Positions 10,633 through 20,392 of a stretch of 64,000 nucleotides of DNA are shown here, in pieces. Origin of the DNA: Vreelandella malpeensis. GTDB taxonomy: Bacteria; Pseudomonadota; Gammaproteobacteria; Pseudomonadales; Halomonadaceae. The notes beneath the pieces were generated by a model. The model made no database searches, was not told the origin of the DNA, and was given only the letters and a program-made list of their open reading frames with translations. The translations under genes were made by a program, and so were the position numbers. Numbering within the stretch: the stretch's first letter is position 1; each line of letters opens with the position of its first letter. The stretch covers positions 1 through 64,000 of the forward strand of contig NZ_WHVL01000004.1 of the NCBI RefSeq assembly GCF_020622355.1. The letters are read 5' to 3'.

Positions 10633-11298
10633 CTACTCCTCGAACGCGATGCCTGCCTCGTCCAGCAGCGGCGCAAGCGCGGGCCAGACGTTGTCGAGGA
10701 TGATCGGCTGGGCGTCGGCGGTCGGATGAATGCCGTCGCTCTGCATCAGCTCGCGGTTCAAGGCGACACCCTCGAGCAGGAAAGGTACCAGCGCCACGTC
10801 GTACTCCTCGGCAAGCGAGTGATACACTGACGTGAACGCGTCTCGGTAGGCCTGCCCGTAGTTGGGGGGAATATCGATACCCAGCAGCAGCACCTCGGCA
10901 TCCAACGCCTGGCTCTGCTCGATCATGCCAGCCAGGTTGGCGCGCATCTGGGTCGGGGGCAAGCCCCGCAGCCCGTCGTTGCCGCCGAGCTCCAGCAGTA
11001 CGATGGCCGGCTCACGGGTTTTGATGATCTCGGCGAAGCGCTCGGCGCCGCCGCCGCTGGTTTCACCGCTGATGCTCGAGTTAATGACCACGGCCTGCTC
11101 CGCCAGGCGCTGTTCGAGCAGGGTCACCCAACCCTGGCCCTGCTCGAGACCGTAGGCCGCGCTCAGGCTGTCGCCCATCACCAGCAGCGTCGGACGCTCC
11201 TCGGCAACGGCCTGAGGCAGGGCGACGATTACCAGGGCCAGTGCTCCTGCGGTTACCATGGACGCCATACGCCACCTTGAAGGGATGCCACGTTTCAT
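10633..11298 (-). CDS. tesA: TesA-like multifunctional esterase / acyl-CoA thioesterase I (SGNH hydrolase)
   Basis: 221 residues from the ATG at 11298, which has a strong AAAGGAGT Shine-Dalgarno. A signal peptide (about 1-32, ending AVA) implies a periplasmic enzyme. The SGNH blocks are present: the nucleophile Ser44 in GDSLSAAYG, Gly in the SISGETSGGG block, Asn in LGGNDGLRG, and Asp188/His191 in SDGIHPT. The family hydrolyses acyl thioesters, arylesters and lysophospholipids. Divergence from ybbA-ybbP is the same arrangement as in E. coli. Its start codon overlaps that of ybbA on the other strand. Confidence 0.92.
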   Translation of the reverse strand: MKRGIPSRWRMASMVTAGALALVIVALPQAVAEERPTLLVMGDSLSAAYGLEQGQGWVTLLEQRLAEQAVVINSSISGETSGGGAERFAEIIKTREPAIVLLELGGNDGLRGLPPTQMRANLAGMIEQSQALDAEVLLLGIDIPPNYGQAYRDAFTSVYHSLAEEYDVALVPFLLEGVALNRELMQSDGIHPTADAQPIILDNVWPALAPLLDEAGIAFEE

Positions 11299-12094
11299 GT
11301 CCGACTCCTTTGACCACGATACGAAACCCGCCGCGCCGCCCGAGTCAGCGCGCACGAGCGCGGCCATGCCGCAAACCCCCGGTGTACCACATGCATCGCC
11401 GGTTCTGCTAGCCGAGAAGCTCTCCAAGGCGGTCAGAAGCGGCGAGCGCTCGCTGACCATTCTCAAGGATCTGTCGCTGAGCGTCGCCCAGGGCGAAAGC
11501 GTAGCGATCCTCGGCAAGAGTGGAGCGGGCAAGTCCACCCTGCTCGGGCTGCTCGCCGGGCTCGACACCCCGAGCGATGGCGAGCTCAGCCTGTTCGGCC
11601 ACCCCTTGAGCCGTCTCGACGAGGACGGGCGCGCCGCGCTGCGCGCCGGGCGGGTGGGGTTCGTGTTCCAGAACTTCCAGCTGCTGCCAACGTTGAGCGC
11701 CCTCGAGAACGTGCTGCTGCCGCTGGAGCTCTCGCCGCGGGCCGGTGAGAGCCAAACGGCGCGCGACTGGCTCGAGCGGGTAGGGCTTGGCGAGCGTATC
11801 GATCATTTGCCCAAGCAGCTCTCCGGAGGCGAGCAGCAGCGGGTGGCGATCGCTCGGGCCTTCGTCGCCGACCCGGAGCTGGTCTTCGCCGACGAACCCA
11901 CCGGCAACCTGGACCCGGACACCGGCGCCCAGGTGATCGATCTGCTCTTCACGCTCAATCGCGAGGCGGGCACTACCTTGATTCTGGTTACCCATGACCA
12001 CGCACTGGCGCGCCGCTGCGATCGCTGCCTGCGCCTGGCGGCGGGGCAGCTCAACGCTTTCGACCCGGCCGTGGAGGGCGGTGGCGATGAGTAG
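11297..12094 (+). CDS. ybbA: ABC transporter ATPase YbbA (LolD/MacB-like family)
   Basis: 265 residues. Walker A is GKSGAGKST, the Q-loop follows FVFQNFQLLPT, the signature is LSGGEQQR and Walker B is LVFADEPTGNLD, so it is a complete nucleotide-binding subunit of the class that partners FtsX/MacB-type permeases. The start at 11297 shares the CATG with the tesA start on the other strand; GAAGGGA 11 nt upstream is a fair ribosome site. An alternative ATG at 11366 has no ribosome site and would remove a low-complexity extension. The stop overlaps ybbP by 8 bp. Substrate unknown; neighbouring TesA suggests a lipophilic molecule or envelope maintenance. Confidence 0.9.
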   Translation: MSDSFDHDTKPAAPPESARTSAAMPQTPGVPHASPVLLAEKLSKAVRSGERSLTILKDLSLSVAQGESVAILGKSGAGKSTLLGLLAGLDTPSDGELSLFGHPLSRLDEDGRAALRAGRVGFVFQNFQLLPTLSALENVLLPLELSPRAGESQTARDWLERVGLGERIDHLPKQLSGGEQQRVAIARAFVADPELVFADEPTGNLDPDTGAQVIDLLFTLNREAGTTLILVTHDHALARRCDRCLRLAAGQLNAFDPAVEGGGDE

Positions 12095-14648
12095 CGTGAA
12101 CTGGCGATTGGCCGGGCGTAGCCTCAAGCGTGACCTGCGCGCCGCCGACGTGCGGGCGCTGTTCGTGGCGCTGGTGCTCGCTGTGGCCGCTGCCACCATG
12201 ATCGCCTTCTTTCTCGACCGCCTGGAGCGCGGGCTCGAGCGCCAGGCAGGGCAGATGCTGGGCGGCGATCTGGTGCTCGAACAGCGCGACCCCTTCGACG
12301 ACGCCCTGCGCGCTACCCTCGAGCAGGCCGGGTTCGTGCTGAGCGACCAGGTCGACCTGGTATCGATGATCAGTCAGGGCGAGCGCTTTCAGCCCACCAG
12401 CCTCAAGGCGGTAGATGATGTCTACCCGCACTACGGCGTCAATCGGGTCGATCGCGGCGAAGGGGTCGAGGAGATCTCGTCCGGCCCGCCCGCCGGGCAA
12501 GCCTGGGCGGACCCGCGCCTGGCGGAACTGCTCGGGCTGACGCTCGGCGAGCGTGTCCAGGTAGGTCAGACCGAGCTTGCCGTGACCGGGATCATCGAGC
12601 GCGAGGCGGACCAGTCCGCCGGGTTCGGCAACTTCAACCCGCGCCTGATGATCAACACCGCCGATCTGGACGCGACGGGGCTCGTCCAGCCCGGCTCGCG
12701 CATCGAGTTCGAACTGCTCGCCGCCGGCTCCGCCCAGGCGCTGGAGCAGGTCCAGCCGCTGCTGTCGAGGTTGCGTGAACAGGGCGTCGAGGTGCGCGAC
12801 GTGCGCGTCGACCGCCCGCAGCTCGGCAACGCCCTGGCGCGGGCGGAAAGCTACCTGAGCCTGGCCGGGCTGGTCGCGGTGCTACTGGCCGGCGTGGCGG
12901 TGGCGATGTCCACAAAGCGCTACGTGGAGCGCCACCTGGACACCGCCGCCTTGTTGCGCTGCTTCGGCGCCAGCCAGTACCAGTTGGTTACCATTTTCGG
13001 GCTGCAGCTTTTGGGGCTGGCGTTGGCCGCCTCGCTGATCGGCGCGCTGCTGGGGCTGGCGGGTCAGGCGCTGCTGCTTTGGCTGCTGGTTCAATTTATA
13101 CCGTTACCTTTGCCGCTGCCCGGTTTCATGCCACTGGGGCTTGGCGTGCTGACGGCGCTGGCCGTACTGGTCGGGTTCGCCGGGCCGACGCTCTTGCGCA
13201 TCCAGCAGGTCAGCGCCCTCAAGGTGCTGCGCCGCGAGCTCGACCCGCTGCCGCCGGCGGGCTGGCTGGTGGTCGGGACGGCAAGCGCGGTCTTCGGCGC
13301 TCTGTTGTGGCTCTACTCCGGCAGCGTGTCGTTGGCGCTCGGGCTGCTGCTCGGCGGGGCGGTGGTGCTCGGGGTACTGTGGGTCGCCAGTGGTCTTTTG
13401 CTCGGCGGGGTGCTGGCGCTGGTGGCCAGACTCTCCGGTGCCACGCCCTGGAGCCAGGCACTGCGTCTGGGCGGGCGCCAGCTCGCCCGGCGGCGCCAGG
13501 CCGGGCGCGGCCAGCTACTGGCGTTTTCAGTCACCTTCTTCGCCATGGCGATGATCGTGCTGGTACGCGGTGATCTGTTGACCACCTGGCAAAGCCAGTT
13601 GCCGGACGACACGCCCAACTACTTCGCCATCAATATACAGCCCAGCGAGCGTGAAGCGTTCGAGGCCGCCATCGCCCCAAGCGTGACCACCCAGAGCGCG
13701 CTCTATCCGATGGTGCGCGGGCGCCTCGTCGAGATCGACGGCCAGGCCCCGCGCGAGGCGGTACCGGAGAGCGCCCGCGGTGACGGGGCGCTGCGTCGCG
13801 AACTCAACCTGACCTGGCAGGCAGTGCTTCCCGAAGGCAACGAGATCGTCGCCGGGCAGTGGTTTGCTGCGCCTCGCCCGGCACAGGGCTTCATGCAGGA
13901 AGTCGAGGCGACGCCCGAGACGGATTCCCCTGTGCCCATTTCCGTCGAGGCGGGACTGGCCGAGCGCCTCGGGCTCACGCTGGGAGATTCGCTTGCGTTC
14001 TCCGTGGGCGGCGATCGTATCGATACCCGTATCACCAGCCTGAGAAGCCTCGATTGGGATACATTCAAGCCCAACTTCTTCGTCATCTTTCCGCCGGAAA
14101 GCCTCGAGCGCTTCAGCCACAGCTACATCACCGCCTTCTATCTGCCGGAAAGCGAGCAAGGCCTCATACGCCAGCTGGTGCGCGACTTCCCCGGAGTGTC
14201 GCTGCTCAATGTCGAGGCGATTCTCGGCCAAGTGCGCGACGTGCTGGGGCAGGTGACCCGCGCCGTCGAGCTGATCCTGGCGCTGGTGCTGCTGGCTGGC
14301 ATCAGCGTGCTCTATGCCGCGCTGACCGCCAGCCGCCCGGTGCGCGCCCACGAAAGCGGGCTACTGCGCGTGTTCGGCGCGGGCAATCGCATGATCTCCC
14401 GTGTGCAGGGGGCGGAGTACGCGCTGCTGGGTCTGGCCAGCGGCCTGATGGGCGCGGCCCTGGCGGAGCTTGCCAGCGCCGCGCTCTACCTCTACTGGCT
14501 CGACCTGACGCCCCGGCCGCACGTGGCGCTATGGCTCGTGCTGCCGCTGGGCGGGGCGCTGCTGGTCGGGGTCATCGGTCATATGCTCTCCTACTCCCTG
14601 CGCCGCCAAGCGCCGGCGGCGAGCCTGGGGCTTCTGGGCGAGGCGTGA
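12087..14648 (+). CDS. ybbP: YbbP-like ABC permease (FtsX/MacB family)
   Basis: 853 residues. It has an N-terminal membrane anchor, a periplasmic MacB_PCD-like domain (about 50-240), a first FtsX transmembrane block (about 255-400), a hydrophobic pair in the middle (about 400-470), a second periplasmic domain and a C-terminal FtsX block (about 720-850). This duplicated architecture matches E. coli YbbP. The ATG at 12087 overlaps the ybbA stop, so the two are translationally coupled. With YbbA it forms an inner-membrane mechanotransmission-type ABC complex, probably extracting hydrophobic compounds. Upstream in-frame codons back to 11994 lie inside ybbA and are rejected. Confidence 0.9.
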   Translation: MSSVNWRLAGRSLKRDLRAADVRALFVALVLAVAAATMIAFFLDRLERGLERQAGQMLGGDLVLEQRDPFDDALRATLEQAGFVLSDQVDLVSMISQGERFQPTSLKAVDDVYPHYGVNRVDRGEGVEEISSGPPAGQAWADPRLAELLGLTLGERVQVGQTELAVTGIIEREADQSAGFGNFNPRLMINTADLDATGLVQPGSRIEFELLAAGSAQALEQVQPLLSRLREQGVEVRDVRVDRPQLGNALARAESYLSLAGLVAVLLAGVAVAMSTKRYVERHLDTAALLRCFGASQYQLVTIFGLQLLGLALAASLIGALLGLAGQALLLWLLVQFIPLPLPLPGFMPLGLGVLTALAVLVGFAGPTLLRIQQVSALKVLRRELDPLPPAGWLVVGTASAVFGALLWLYSGSVSLALGLLLGGAVVLGVLWVASGLLLGGVLALVARLSGATPWSQALRLGGRQLARRRQAGRGQLLAFSVTFFAMAMIVLVRGDLLTTWQSQLPDDTPNYFAINIQPSEREAFEAAIAPSVTTQSALYPMVRGRLVEIDGQAPREAVPESARGDGALRRELNLTWQAVLPEGNEIVAGQWFAAPRPAQGFMQEVEATPETDSPVPISVEAGLAERLGLTLGDSLAFSVGGDRIDTRITSLRSLDWDTFKPNFFVIFPPESLERFSHSYITAFYLPESEQGLIRQLVRDFPGVSLLNVEAILGQVRDVLGQVTRAVELILALVLLAGISVLYAALTASRPVRAHESGLLRVFGAGNRMISRVQGAEYALLGLASGLMGAALAELASAALYLYWLDLTPRPHVALWLVLPLGGALLVGVIGHMLSYSLRRQAPAASLGLLGEA

Positions 14649-14796
14649 CCGGACTGATCGTCAAGCGTGCGGGCATCGAGGCCGTCATGAGGAGCGCTCA
14701 TGTTTCACCTGACGCGGATGCGATGAAAGTCGCTTCCGCCTGGGGTATGATGGGCGCCTTGCTTTTTTCGATGCCCTAGCCTACGAGGTTTCTCCC

Positions 14797-16062
14797 ATGT
14801 TCAGCCGCGATATGACCATTGCCGGGTTTGACGATGCGCTTTTTGATGCCATGCAGAAAGAAGTGGCGCGCCAGGAAGACCACATCGAACTGATCGCTTC
14901 CGAAAACTACGCAAGCCCACGGGTACTCGAAGCTCAGGGCAGCCAACTGACCAACAAGTACGCCGAAGGCTACCCGGGCAAACGCTACTACGGCGGCTGC
15001 GAATTCGTGGATATCGCGGAGAATCTGGCGATCGATTACGCCAAGAAGCTTTTCGATGCCACCTACGTCAACGTGCAGCCGCATTCCGGCTCCCAAGCCA
15101 ACAGCGCCGTCTTCCAGGCGTTGGTCAAGCCCGGCGACACCATCCTCGGCATGAGCCTGGACGCCGGCGGTCACCTGACCCACGGCGCCAAGCCCAACTT
15201 CTCCGGCAAGCACTACAACGCCATCCAGTACGGCCTGAACGACCAGGGCCTGATCGACTATGACCAGGTGACGTCCCTTGCTCGCGAGCACCAGCCGAAG
15301 ATGATTATCGCCGGCTTCTCCGCCTATTCACAGATCATCGACTGGGCGAAGTTCCGCGAGATCGCCGACGAAGTGGGCGCCTACCTGCTGGTCGACATGG
15401 CCCACGTGGCGGGCCTGGTCGCCGCCGGCGTCTACCCGAGCCCGCTGCCACACGCTCACGTGGTGACCTCCACCACCCACAAGACTCTGCGTGGCCCGCG
15501 CAGCGGCGTGATTCTCTCCGCCGAAAACGACGCCGATATCGAGAAGAAGCTGCAGTCCGCCGTCTTCCCCGGGGGCCAGGGTGGCCCGCTGATGCACGTC
15601 ATCGCCGCCAAGGCGATCTGCTTCAAGGAAGCGATGGCGCCGGAATTCAAGGCCTACCAGCAGCAGGTGGTCAAGAATGCCAAGGTCATGGCGAGCGTAT
15701 TCATCGAGCGCGGTTTCGATATCGTCTCCGGCGGCACCGAAGACCATCTGTTTCTGCTCTCGCTGGTCAAGCAGGGCGTGACCGGCAAGGACGCGGACGC
15801 CGCCCTGGGCCGTGCCCACATCACCGTCAACAAGAACGCCGTGCCCAACGACCCGCAAAGTCCGTTCATCACCTCCGGACTTCGCATCGGTACTCCGGCG
15901 GTCACCACGCGTGGCTTCGGTGAAGCCGAGTGCCAGGAGCTCGCCGGCTGGATCTGCGACATCCTCGAGGTGCTCGCCAAGGGCGAAGAGACCGCCAGCA
16001 TCGAGGCTGCGGTGGCCGAGAAGGTGAACGCGGTTTGCAAGCGCTTCCCCGTTTACAAATAA
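14797..16062 (+). CDS. glyA: Serine hydroxymethyltransferase
   Basis: 421 residues, the normal length. It interconverts serine and glycine with tetrahydrofolate and supplies one-carbon units in the cytoplasm. The PLP-binding lysine is Lys229 in [39 protein letters not shown] and the C-terminal [15 protein letters not shown] block are typical. A TATGAT hexamer at 14746-14751 could be the promoter -10, but no good -35 is seen. It stands alone, ends in a strong terminator and marks the conserved border of the polysaccharide locus that follows. Confidence 0.97.
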   Translation: MFSRDMTIAGFDDALFDAMQKEVARQEDHIELIASENYASPRVLEAQGSQLTNKYAEGYPGKRYYGGCEFVDIAENLAIDYAKKLFDATYVNVQPHSGSQANSAVFQALVKPGDTILGMSLDAGGHLTHGAKPNFSGKHYNAIQYGLNDQGLIDYDQVTSLAREHQPKMIIAGFSAYSQIIDWAKFREIADEVGAYLLVDMAHVAGLVAAGVYPSPLPHAHVVTSTTHKTLRGPRSGVILSAENDADIEKKLQSAVFPGGQGGPLMHVIAAKAICFKEAMAPEFKAYQQQVVKNAKVMASVFIERGFDIVSGGTEDHLFLLSLVKQGVTGKDADAALGRAHITVNKNAVPNDPQSPFITSGLRIGTPAVTTRGFGEAECQELAGWICDILEVLAKGEETASIEAAVAEKVNAVCKRFPVYK

Positions 16063-16119
16063 ACCTTGTGTCATCGGCTCCGTTCTATACACGATGATTG
16101 GAGTCTGATAGATTTGCCC

Positions 16120-16148
16120 AGCGCAGCCCAACGTGGCTGCGCTTTTTT
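16120..16148 (+). terminator. Rho-independent terminator of glyA
   Basis: A perfect 9-bp stem (AGCGCAGCC / GGCTGCGCT) with a 6-nt loop is followed by six T, 57 bp after the glyA stop. Confidence 0.92.
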
Positions 16149-16316
16149 AATGCCTTTCTACAACGCGTTCTCACCGTGAATCCAAGTTAGAAGGCGAGGC
16201 GGTGATGGCATGGAGAGCGCCCTCTTTTCCTGGTCGTGATATAGCCGCGATCAGCTCTGCCTTTCGAGGCGACAATTCGGTTTCTTTAAGCTAGGCCAAG
16301 GAGAAGGTGAGCTTGA

Positions 16317-17633
16317 ATGTGGTTAAGTTTCCTGTTTAAGAGTCAGCTCATTTCTACCTTTGCGGCTCGAGGCATGGCGGCGGGAGGCACCTTCCTGCTT
16401 TCCTACGTCCTCGCGACGCTCGTCGATGTCAGAGAGTTCGGCGCTTTCATGCTGTGCCTGTCCATCATGATCGGCGTTCAGGTGTTCACGAGTCTTGGAA
16501 CCGACAGAGCCACCCTCAAGTACATGGGCGTGGCTACCTCCAATGCCAGCGGCAGTGAGGTCAAGTGGATCTATCAGCGTGGCTTGTTGGTCAACATCCT
16601 TGCAAGCCTGGCGGCGGCGGTCGCGCTCTGGTGGTGGGCCGCCGAGATTTCGGCCATGCTCTTCACGGATGTCACGCAAGGCACGCAAGCGATAAGAGTC
16701 ACTGCGCTGTTGTCTCCCCTTTATAGCGTCATCTATCTATGTAACTTCATCTTGAAAGGGTGGGGGAGGGCCAATGTGTCCTGCCTGTTCGAAATCGGCA
16801 GCATCTCGATCGTGTTGAGCGCTCTCATCGTCGGTGCAACGCTCCTTGGCGAGGTGGCCCTGAACGCGACGCATCTCATGACCATGCTTGGCGGACTACT
16901 CGTCGTGTACCTGCTGATTGGGCTCTGGGCGGTGATGCGCGTCTATGGTGCCAGTCGTCTCGATACGGGCGGGGAGGTCACGTTCGTGCGAGGTTTCTAC
17001 AGGAGCTTGCCGGACTTTCTACTGGTGGGGATCATCTTCTACTATGTCCAGTGGGGGGCCAGTATCGTTCTGGGCTTTTTCCATGACGAAGATCAGGTGG
17101 CGGTCTTCAGCCTCGGGCTGCGGCTGGCCATGATCATCGGCTTCATTCTGACCGTGTACGACAGCATACTGGGCCCTCGATTCTCGCGGCTGCATCATGA
17201 GGGGAATCATGCGGCACTGAGTGCGCTTGCCAAACGCAGCACACTGCAAATGTCGTTCTTTTCGGCGATTCCCGCCATCGTGTTCCTGGGCTGGCCACAG
17301 TGGGTGCTGAGTTTTTTCAAAGGCGCTTACACAGATGCCGCCGGCGTGCTACAGCTGCTCGTGGTGGCTCAGGTCATCAATGTTTTTACCGGGTCGGTCA
17401 TTCTGCTTCTCTTGATGGTCGACAAGCAGCGTGTCGCCCGTAATATTCTCGTTTTATCGGTGGTCATCGGCGGGATATTGTCCTTGATACTGATACCCCC
17501 CTATGGAGCCGTAGGCGCGGCGCTTTCACTGCTGGCCTGCCTGGCCCTGCAGAACCTGTTGGCCGTCTATGTCGTCAAGCGCGACCTCGGTTTTTTCATG
17601 ATGGATTGGCTGGGTGCCATCAGGCGCCACTGA
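16317..17633 (+). CDS. Polysaccharide flippase, Wzx / MATE-like MOP superfamily
   Basis: 438 residues with about 12-14 hydrophobic segments spread evenly, an N-terminal FAARGMAAGGTFLLSYVLA segment and an LPDFLLVG segment near the middle, as in O-unit or exopolysaccharide flippases. It should move undecaprenyl-diphosphate-linked repeat units across the inner membrane to the periplasmic side, where the polymerase and ligase act. The ATG has AAGGAGAAGG upstream. First gene of the polysaccharide locus; 254 bp separate it from glyA, with no obvious promoter consensus. Wzx proteins diverge fast, so the assignment rests on topology and context. Confidence 0.82.
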   Translation: MWLSFLFKSQLISTFAARGMAAGGTFLLSYVLATLVDVREFGAFMLCLSIMIGVQVFTSLGTDRATLKYMGVATSNASGSEVKWIYQRGLLVNILASLAAAVALWWWAAEISAMLFTDVTQGTQAIRVTALLSPLYSVIYLCNFILKGWGRANVSCLFEIGSISIVLSALIVGATLLGEVALNATHLMTMLGGLLVVYLLIGLWAVMRVYGASRLDTGGEVTFVRGFYRSLPDFLLVGIIFYYVQWGASIVLGFFHDEDQVAVFSLGLRLAMIIGFILTVYDSILGPRFSRLHHEGNHAALSALAKRSTLQMSFFSAIPAIVFLGWPQWVLSFFKGAYTDAAGVLQLLVVAQVINVFTGSVILLLLMVDKQRVARNILVLSVVIGGILSLILIPPYGAVGAALSLLACLALQNLLAVYVVKRDLGFFMMDWLGAIRRH

Positions 17634-17667
17634 TGCATCGAGCGAACGATCAAGAATTGGTAAGCCC

Positions 17668-18345
17668 ATGAAAATGAAGCTTGAGCAACGCTTCGTCCTC
17701 CAATCTGGCGAGTGCTGCACGTTTATCAACCCCTTTTCTTTAGGGGTCGTCTCTGAAGAGCTCGACCAGCGCGAGTGTGAACGGCTGAAGTTCTACACCG
17801 ACGGCATCGCCATCGTGCTGTATGCGCGACTGTTCAAGAACAAGCGGGTAGAGCGCGTCAGTTTCGATGATACGTCGATCGCACCCGTGGTGTTCGGCGA
17901 TGCAGTGACCAATCACTTGCGGGTTTGCCTGGTCGGAGGCACGCCCGAGAATATTGTCGAAGCGACCCGGCTATTGAAGGAAAAATATCCAGGACTCGAC
18001 ATCGTACTGTCGCGTTCGGGCTACTTCGACAGCGAGCAAGAGCGCGCTGAATTTCTCGATCAGGCGATGACCTTGGATGTGCTCATCGTCGGCATGGGGG
18101 CGGGTAAGCAGGAACGCATACTGCTGGATATGCAGGACAAGGGGTGGAGTGGCAGTGGTTACACGTGCGGCGGCTATCTGGATCAATTGGTTCAGGCGAA
18201 AGGAGGCGACTACTATCCCGATTTTATCGATCGCTACCACCTGCGCTGGCTGTATCGTATCCTCAAGGAACCACGCCGTCTGGTGGCGCGCTACTTCGTC
18301 TATTACCCTTATTATCTTTTGAAGTTTGGCAAAAATATTGGTTAA
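17668..18345 (+). CDS. WecG/TagA/CpsF family glycosyltransferase (GT26)
   Basis: 225 residues, cytoplasmic or membrane-associated. Family features are the INPFSLGVVSE start of the domain, RVCLVGGTPENI, the GMGAGKQE motif (usually GxPKQE) and the C-terminal LRWLYRILKEPRRLVARY block. Members add a second sugar, often ManNAc, ManNAcA or glucose, to an undecaprenyl-PP-linked first sugar. The start is set at the ATG at 17668, 35 bp after the flippase stop; an upstream frame to 17614 overlaps the flippase. The GT32-type gene begins 5 bp after the stop. Sugar specificity cannot be read from sequence. Confidence 0.87.
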   Translation: MKMKLEQRFVLQSGECCTFINPFSLGVVSEELDQRECERLKFYTDGIAIVLYARLFKNKRVERVSFDDTSIAPVVFGDAVTNHLRVCLVGGTPENIVEATRLLKEKYPGLDIVLSRSGYFDSEQERAEFLDQAMTLDVLIVGMGAGKQERILLDMQDKGWSGSGYTCGGYLDQLVQAKGGDYYPDFIDRYHLRWLYRILKEPRRLVARYFVYYPYYLLKFGKNIG

Positions 18346-18350
18346 TCATA

Positions 18351-18989
18351 ATGATTCCTAAAAAGATTCACTGCTGCTGGTTTGGTGGTAACGAGAAGTC
18401 GACACTCTACAAGGAGTGCATCGCCAGCTGGAAAGTCGTCATGCCGGACTTCGAGATCATCGAGTGGAACGAAGGCTCTGTCGATCAGGGCATTCCGTTC
18501 ATCAAGGATTGCATCGAAAAGAAGCGCTGGGCCTTTCTTTCCGACTACATGCGAATGGTCGCGCTGCGCGATCACGGTGGAGTCTATCTGGACGTCGACA
18601 TGGAAGCCGTCAAAAGTCTGGAGCCACTGCTCGAGTTCGACTGTTTTCTTGGCTATGAAGACGCCGACCGCCTCAACACGGCCGTGGTGGGTGGCGTTGC
18701 AGGACACCATTTCTTCACGGATGCGATCGAGTTGATCGAGCAACGATTCGAGCAAAAGAAACCTTTTCTGATCGCTCCCGAAGTGGCCAATGCCTGTCTC
18801 GCCAAAGATGCCAGCAATATTGAGGTCATGCCATGGTCCGCCTTTTATCCTTATAACCCCTATGCCAAGTCCCATGATCGCAAGGAACTGATGTTCAAGT
18901 ATATCGAAACGGATACCTACTTGATTCATCATTGGGGGAAGGGTTGGAAAATGGGGTTATTTGAAAAAATAAAAAGAAAGTTGTTTTAA
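18351..18989 (+). CDS. Glycosyltransferase, GT32 / OCH1-like (DXD sugar-binding)
   Basis: 212 residues. It opens with IPKKIHCCWFGG, typical of GT32 and capsular polysaccharide synthesis proteins, and carries SDYMRMVALRDHGGVYLDVD, where DVD is the metal/nucleotide-sugar DXD motif; IHHWGKGW is near the C-terminus. It should add one sugar to the lipid-linked repeat unit at the cytoplasmic face. It starts 5 bp after the preceding transferase gene; in-frame codons upstream to 18144 lie inside that gene and are rejected. The end of the gene and what follows become clearly more AT-rich. Confidence 0.85.
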   Translation: MIPKKIHCCWFGGNEKSTLYKECIASWKVVMPDFEIIEWNEGSVDQGIPFIKDCIEKKRWAFLSDYMRMVALRDHGGVYLDVDMEAVKSLEPLLEFDCFLGYEDADRLNTAVVGGVAGHHFFTDAIELIEQRFEQKKPFLIAPEVANACLAKDASNIEVMPWSAFYPYNPYAKSHDRKELMFKYIETDTYLIHHWGKGWKMGLFEKIKRKLF

Positions 18990-19025
18990 GTATACAGAGT
19001 TGTGCGTTCATTAGCTTAACGTTCG

Positions 19026-20375
19026 ATGATTTTTGAGCGTATTAATGTTTTATATGTCTTTCGAGGGCGAGGAATGCTGAAGAACGGGCTTCTTTTTTTT
19101 CTTGTAGTGAGCTGGGTTTTCTTGGTCAATGGGAACTTTGACGATAGAGTGCTGCTCTCTTATGAGCAGTACGGCTTGATGTTGTTCGTGCTTGTTGGCT
19201 TGCTGGTCACCATGGTGTTTAGTGACTGGATGTTCAGTCTGAAAATATTGTTACTGCCTTTTTTCATTGGCTACCTCTTTCTGGTTTCAATGTTTTTTGG
19301 AGGGGACGTTTCGTCGTTAGCAAAGGTCATTGCCTTTTCGCTTGTTGTCTTGTTAGCTAGTTTTTGTGCTAGTAAAATGAGTGTCGAAGCTTTTCTCAAA
19401 GCTATCGTCGTATCTCTTTTTCTTCTACTTTCCTTTAATATCTTGCTAGCCAATTTTTCTACTGGGATAGGGCTGGAAGAGGGCAAGTTTGCAGGTGATT
19501 GGAAAGGTGTTTTCGATCAAAAAAACGCTTTGGGTAGGCTGTCGGCACTGCTTATGGTATCAGCTACATTGCTTTTTATTAGCTCGAAAGAGTTGGCCGT
19601 GAAACTTTGTTGTTTTTTGGTGTTCGTTGCTGCCGTCTTTGTTGTCTTGAATTCAGGTTCAAGAACAGGGTTTGCAACAGGTATGCTGATTTCTTTTCTA
19701 GCCTTCTTTTTCCATATGTCTTACACAGTTCTCAATGATCCAAAGGTCAATGGGAAACTTTTCGTATCCATATTGGTACTGGAAGGCTTTATTGTTGTCG
19801 CCATTCTTCTTTTCAACGCCCAAGCAGTAGCTCTGCATACGGGTAACGATGGCATCAGTGTTTTTGGAAAGTTTATTTCTTTGACGGGCCGTTTGACGAT
19901 TTGGGAGTATGCATTGCAGCAGCTCCATGGGGTGCATCTGTGGTTAGGCTATGGTCTGGACAACCTTTGGACCATGGATCATTTTATAACGCTAGGCCCT
20001 ATAGAAGGAATGGGTGATTTCTATCCAGAAGATAGTCATAACGGATATGTTGATATTCTTGCTCAAGGCGGAGTGCTAGGTGCCATTATTTATTTTGTTT
20101 TCTTTGCCGCACTCATGATGGCAGCATATAGAGCCAAGCTCGATGCAGTAGAATTTGTGGTATTCTTTACTTTTATATGCTTTTTTCTCGTATCGAATAT
20201 TACGGAATCTTATACGACGAAGTCTACAAATATAGTGAATTTTATTTTTGTCTATCTGTCTGCCTTTGTTTTTTTGAAAGAGGCAAAGCAGCGTGACGGC
20301 TTTCTTTTTAAAGCTCCTAATGTAAAGAGTATGAAGCGTTTCGCCTTTCGTTCTCGCACTCAAGAACGCAATTGA
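19026..20375 (+). CDS. Wzy-like polysaccharide polymerase (O-antigen ligase/polymerase superfamily)
   Basis: 449 residues with about 10-12 membrane segments and a large periplasmic loop containing GLDNLW, then EDSHNGYVDILAQGGVLG, the H-N-x-Y/F-L signature of Wzy/WaaL proteins. SGSRTGF in mid-protein is also typical. It should polymerise repeat units delivered by the flippase. The gene is strikingly AT-rich and uses codons rare in its neighbours (TTT, AAA, ATA), which suggests a separate horizontal origin. The start at 19026 has no clear ribosome site; ATG 19074 (after GAGGGCGAGGA) is a good alternative. Its stop is 17 bp before the next ATG. Confidence 0.82.
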   Translation: MIFERINVLYVFRGRGMLKNGLLFFLVVSWVFLVNGNFDDRVLLSYEQYGLMLFVLVGLLVTMVFSDWMFSLKILLLPFFIGYLFLVSMFFGGDVSSLAKVIAFSLVVLLASFCASKMSVEAFLKAIVVSLFLLLSFNILLANFSTGIGLEEGKFAGDWKGVFDQKNALGRLSALLMVSATLLFISSKELAVKLCCFLVFVAAVFVVLNSGSRTGFATGMLISFLAFFFHMSYTVLNDPKVNGKLFVSILVLEGFIVVAILLFNAQAVALHTGNDGISVFGKFISLTGRLTIWEYALQQLHGVHLWLGYGLDNLWTMDHFITLGPIEGMGDFYPEDSHNGYVDILAQGGVLGAIIYFVFFAALMMAAYRAKLDAVEFVVFFTFICFFLVSNITESYTTKSTNIVNFIFVYLSAFVFLKEAKQRDGFLFKAPNVKSMKRFAFRSRTQERN

Positions 20376-20392
20376 AACAGGATGCTATCGAA

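Noticed and set aside
14746..14751. TATGAT as the glyA promoter
   Set aside because: No -35 of reasonable quality at 16-18 bp and no extended -10, so not listed as a feature.
18144..18350. N-terminal extension of the GT32-type transferase
   Set aside because: It is the shifted frame of the preceding transferase gene; the family starts at IPKKIH.
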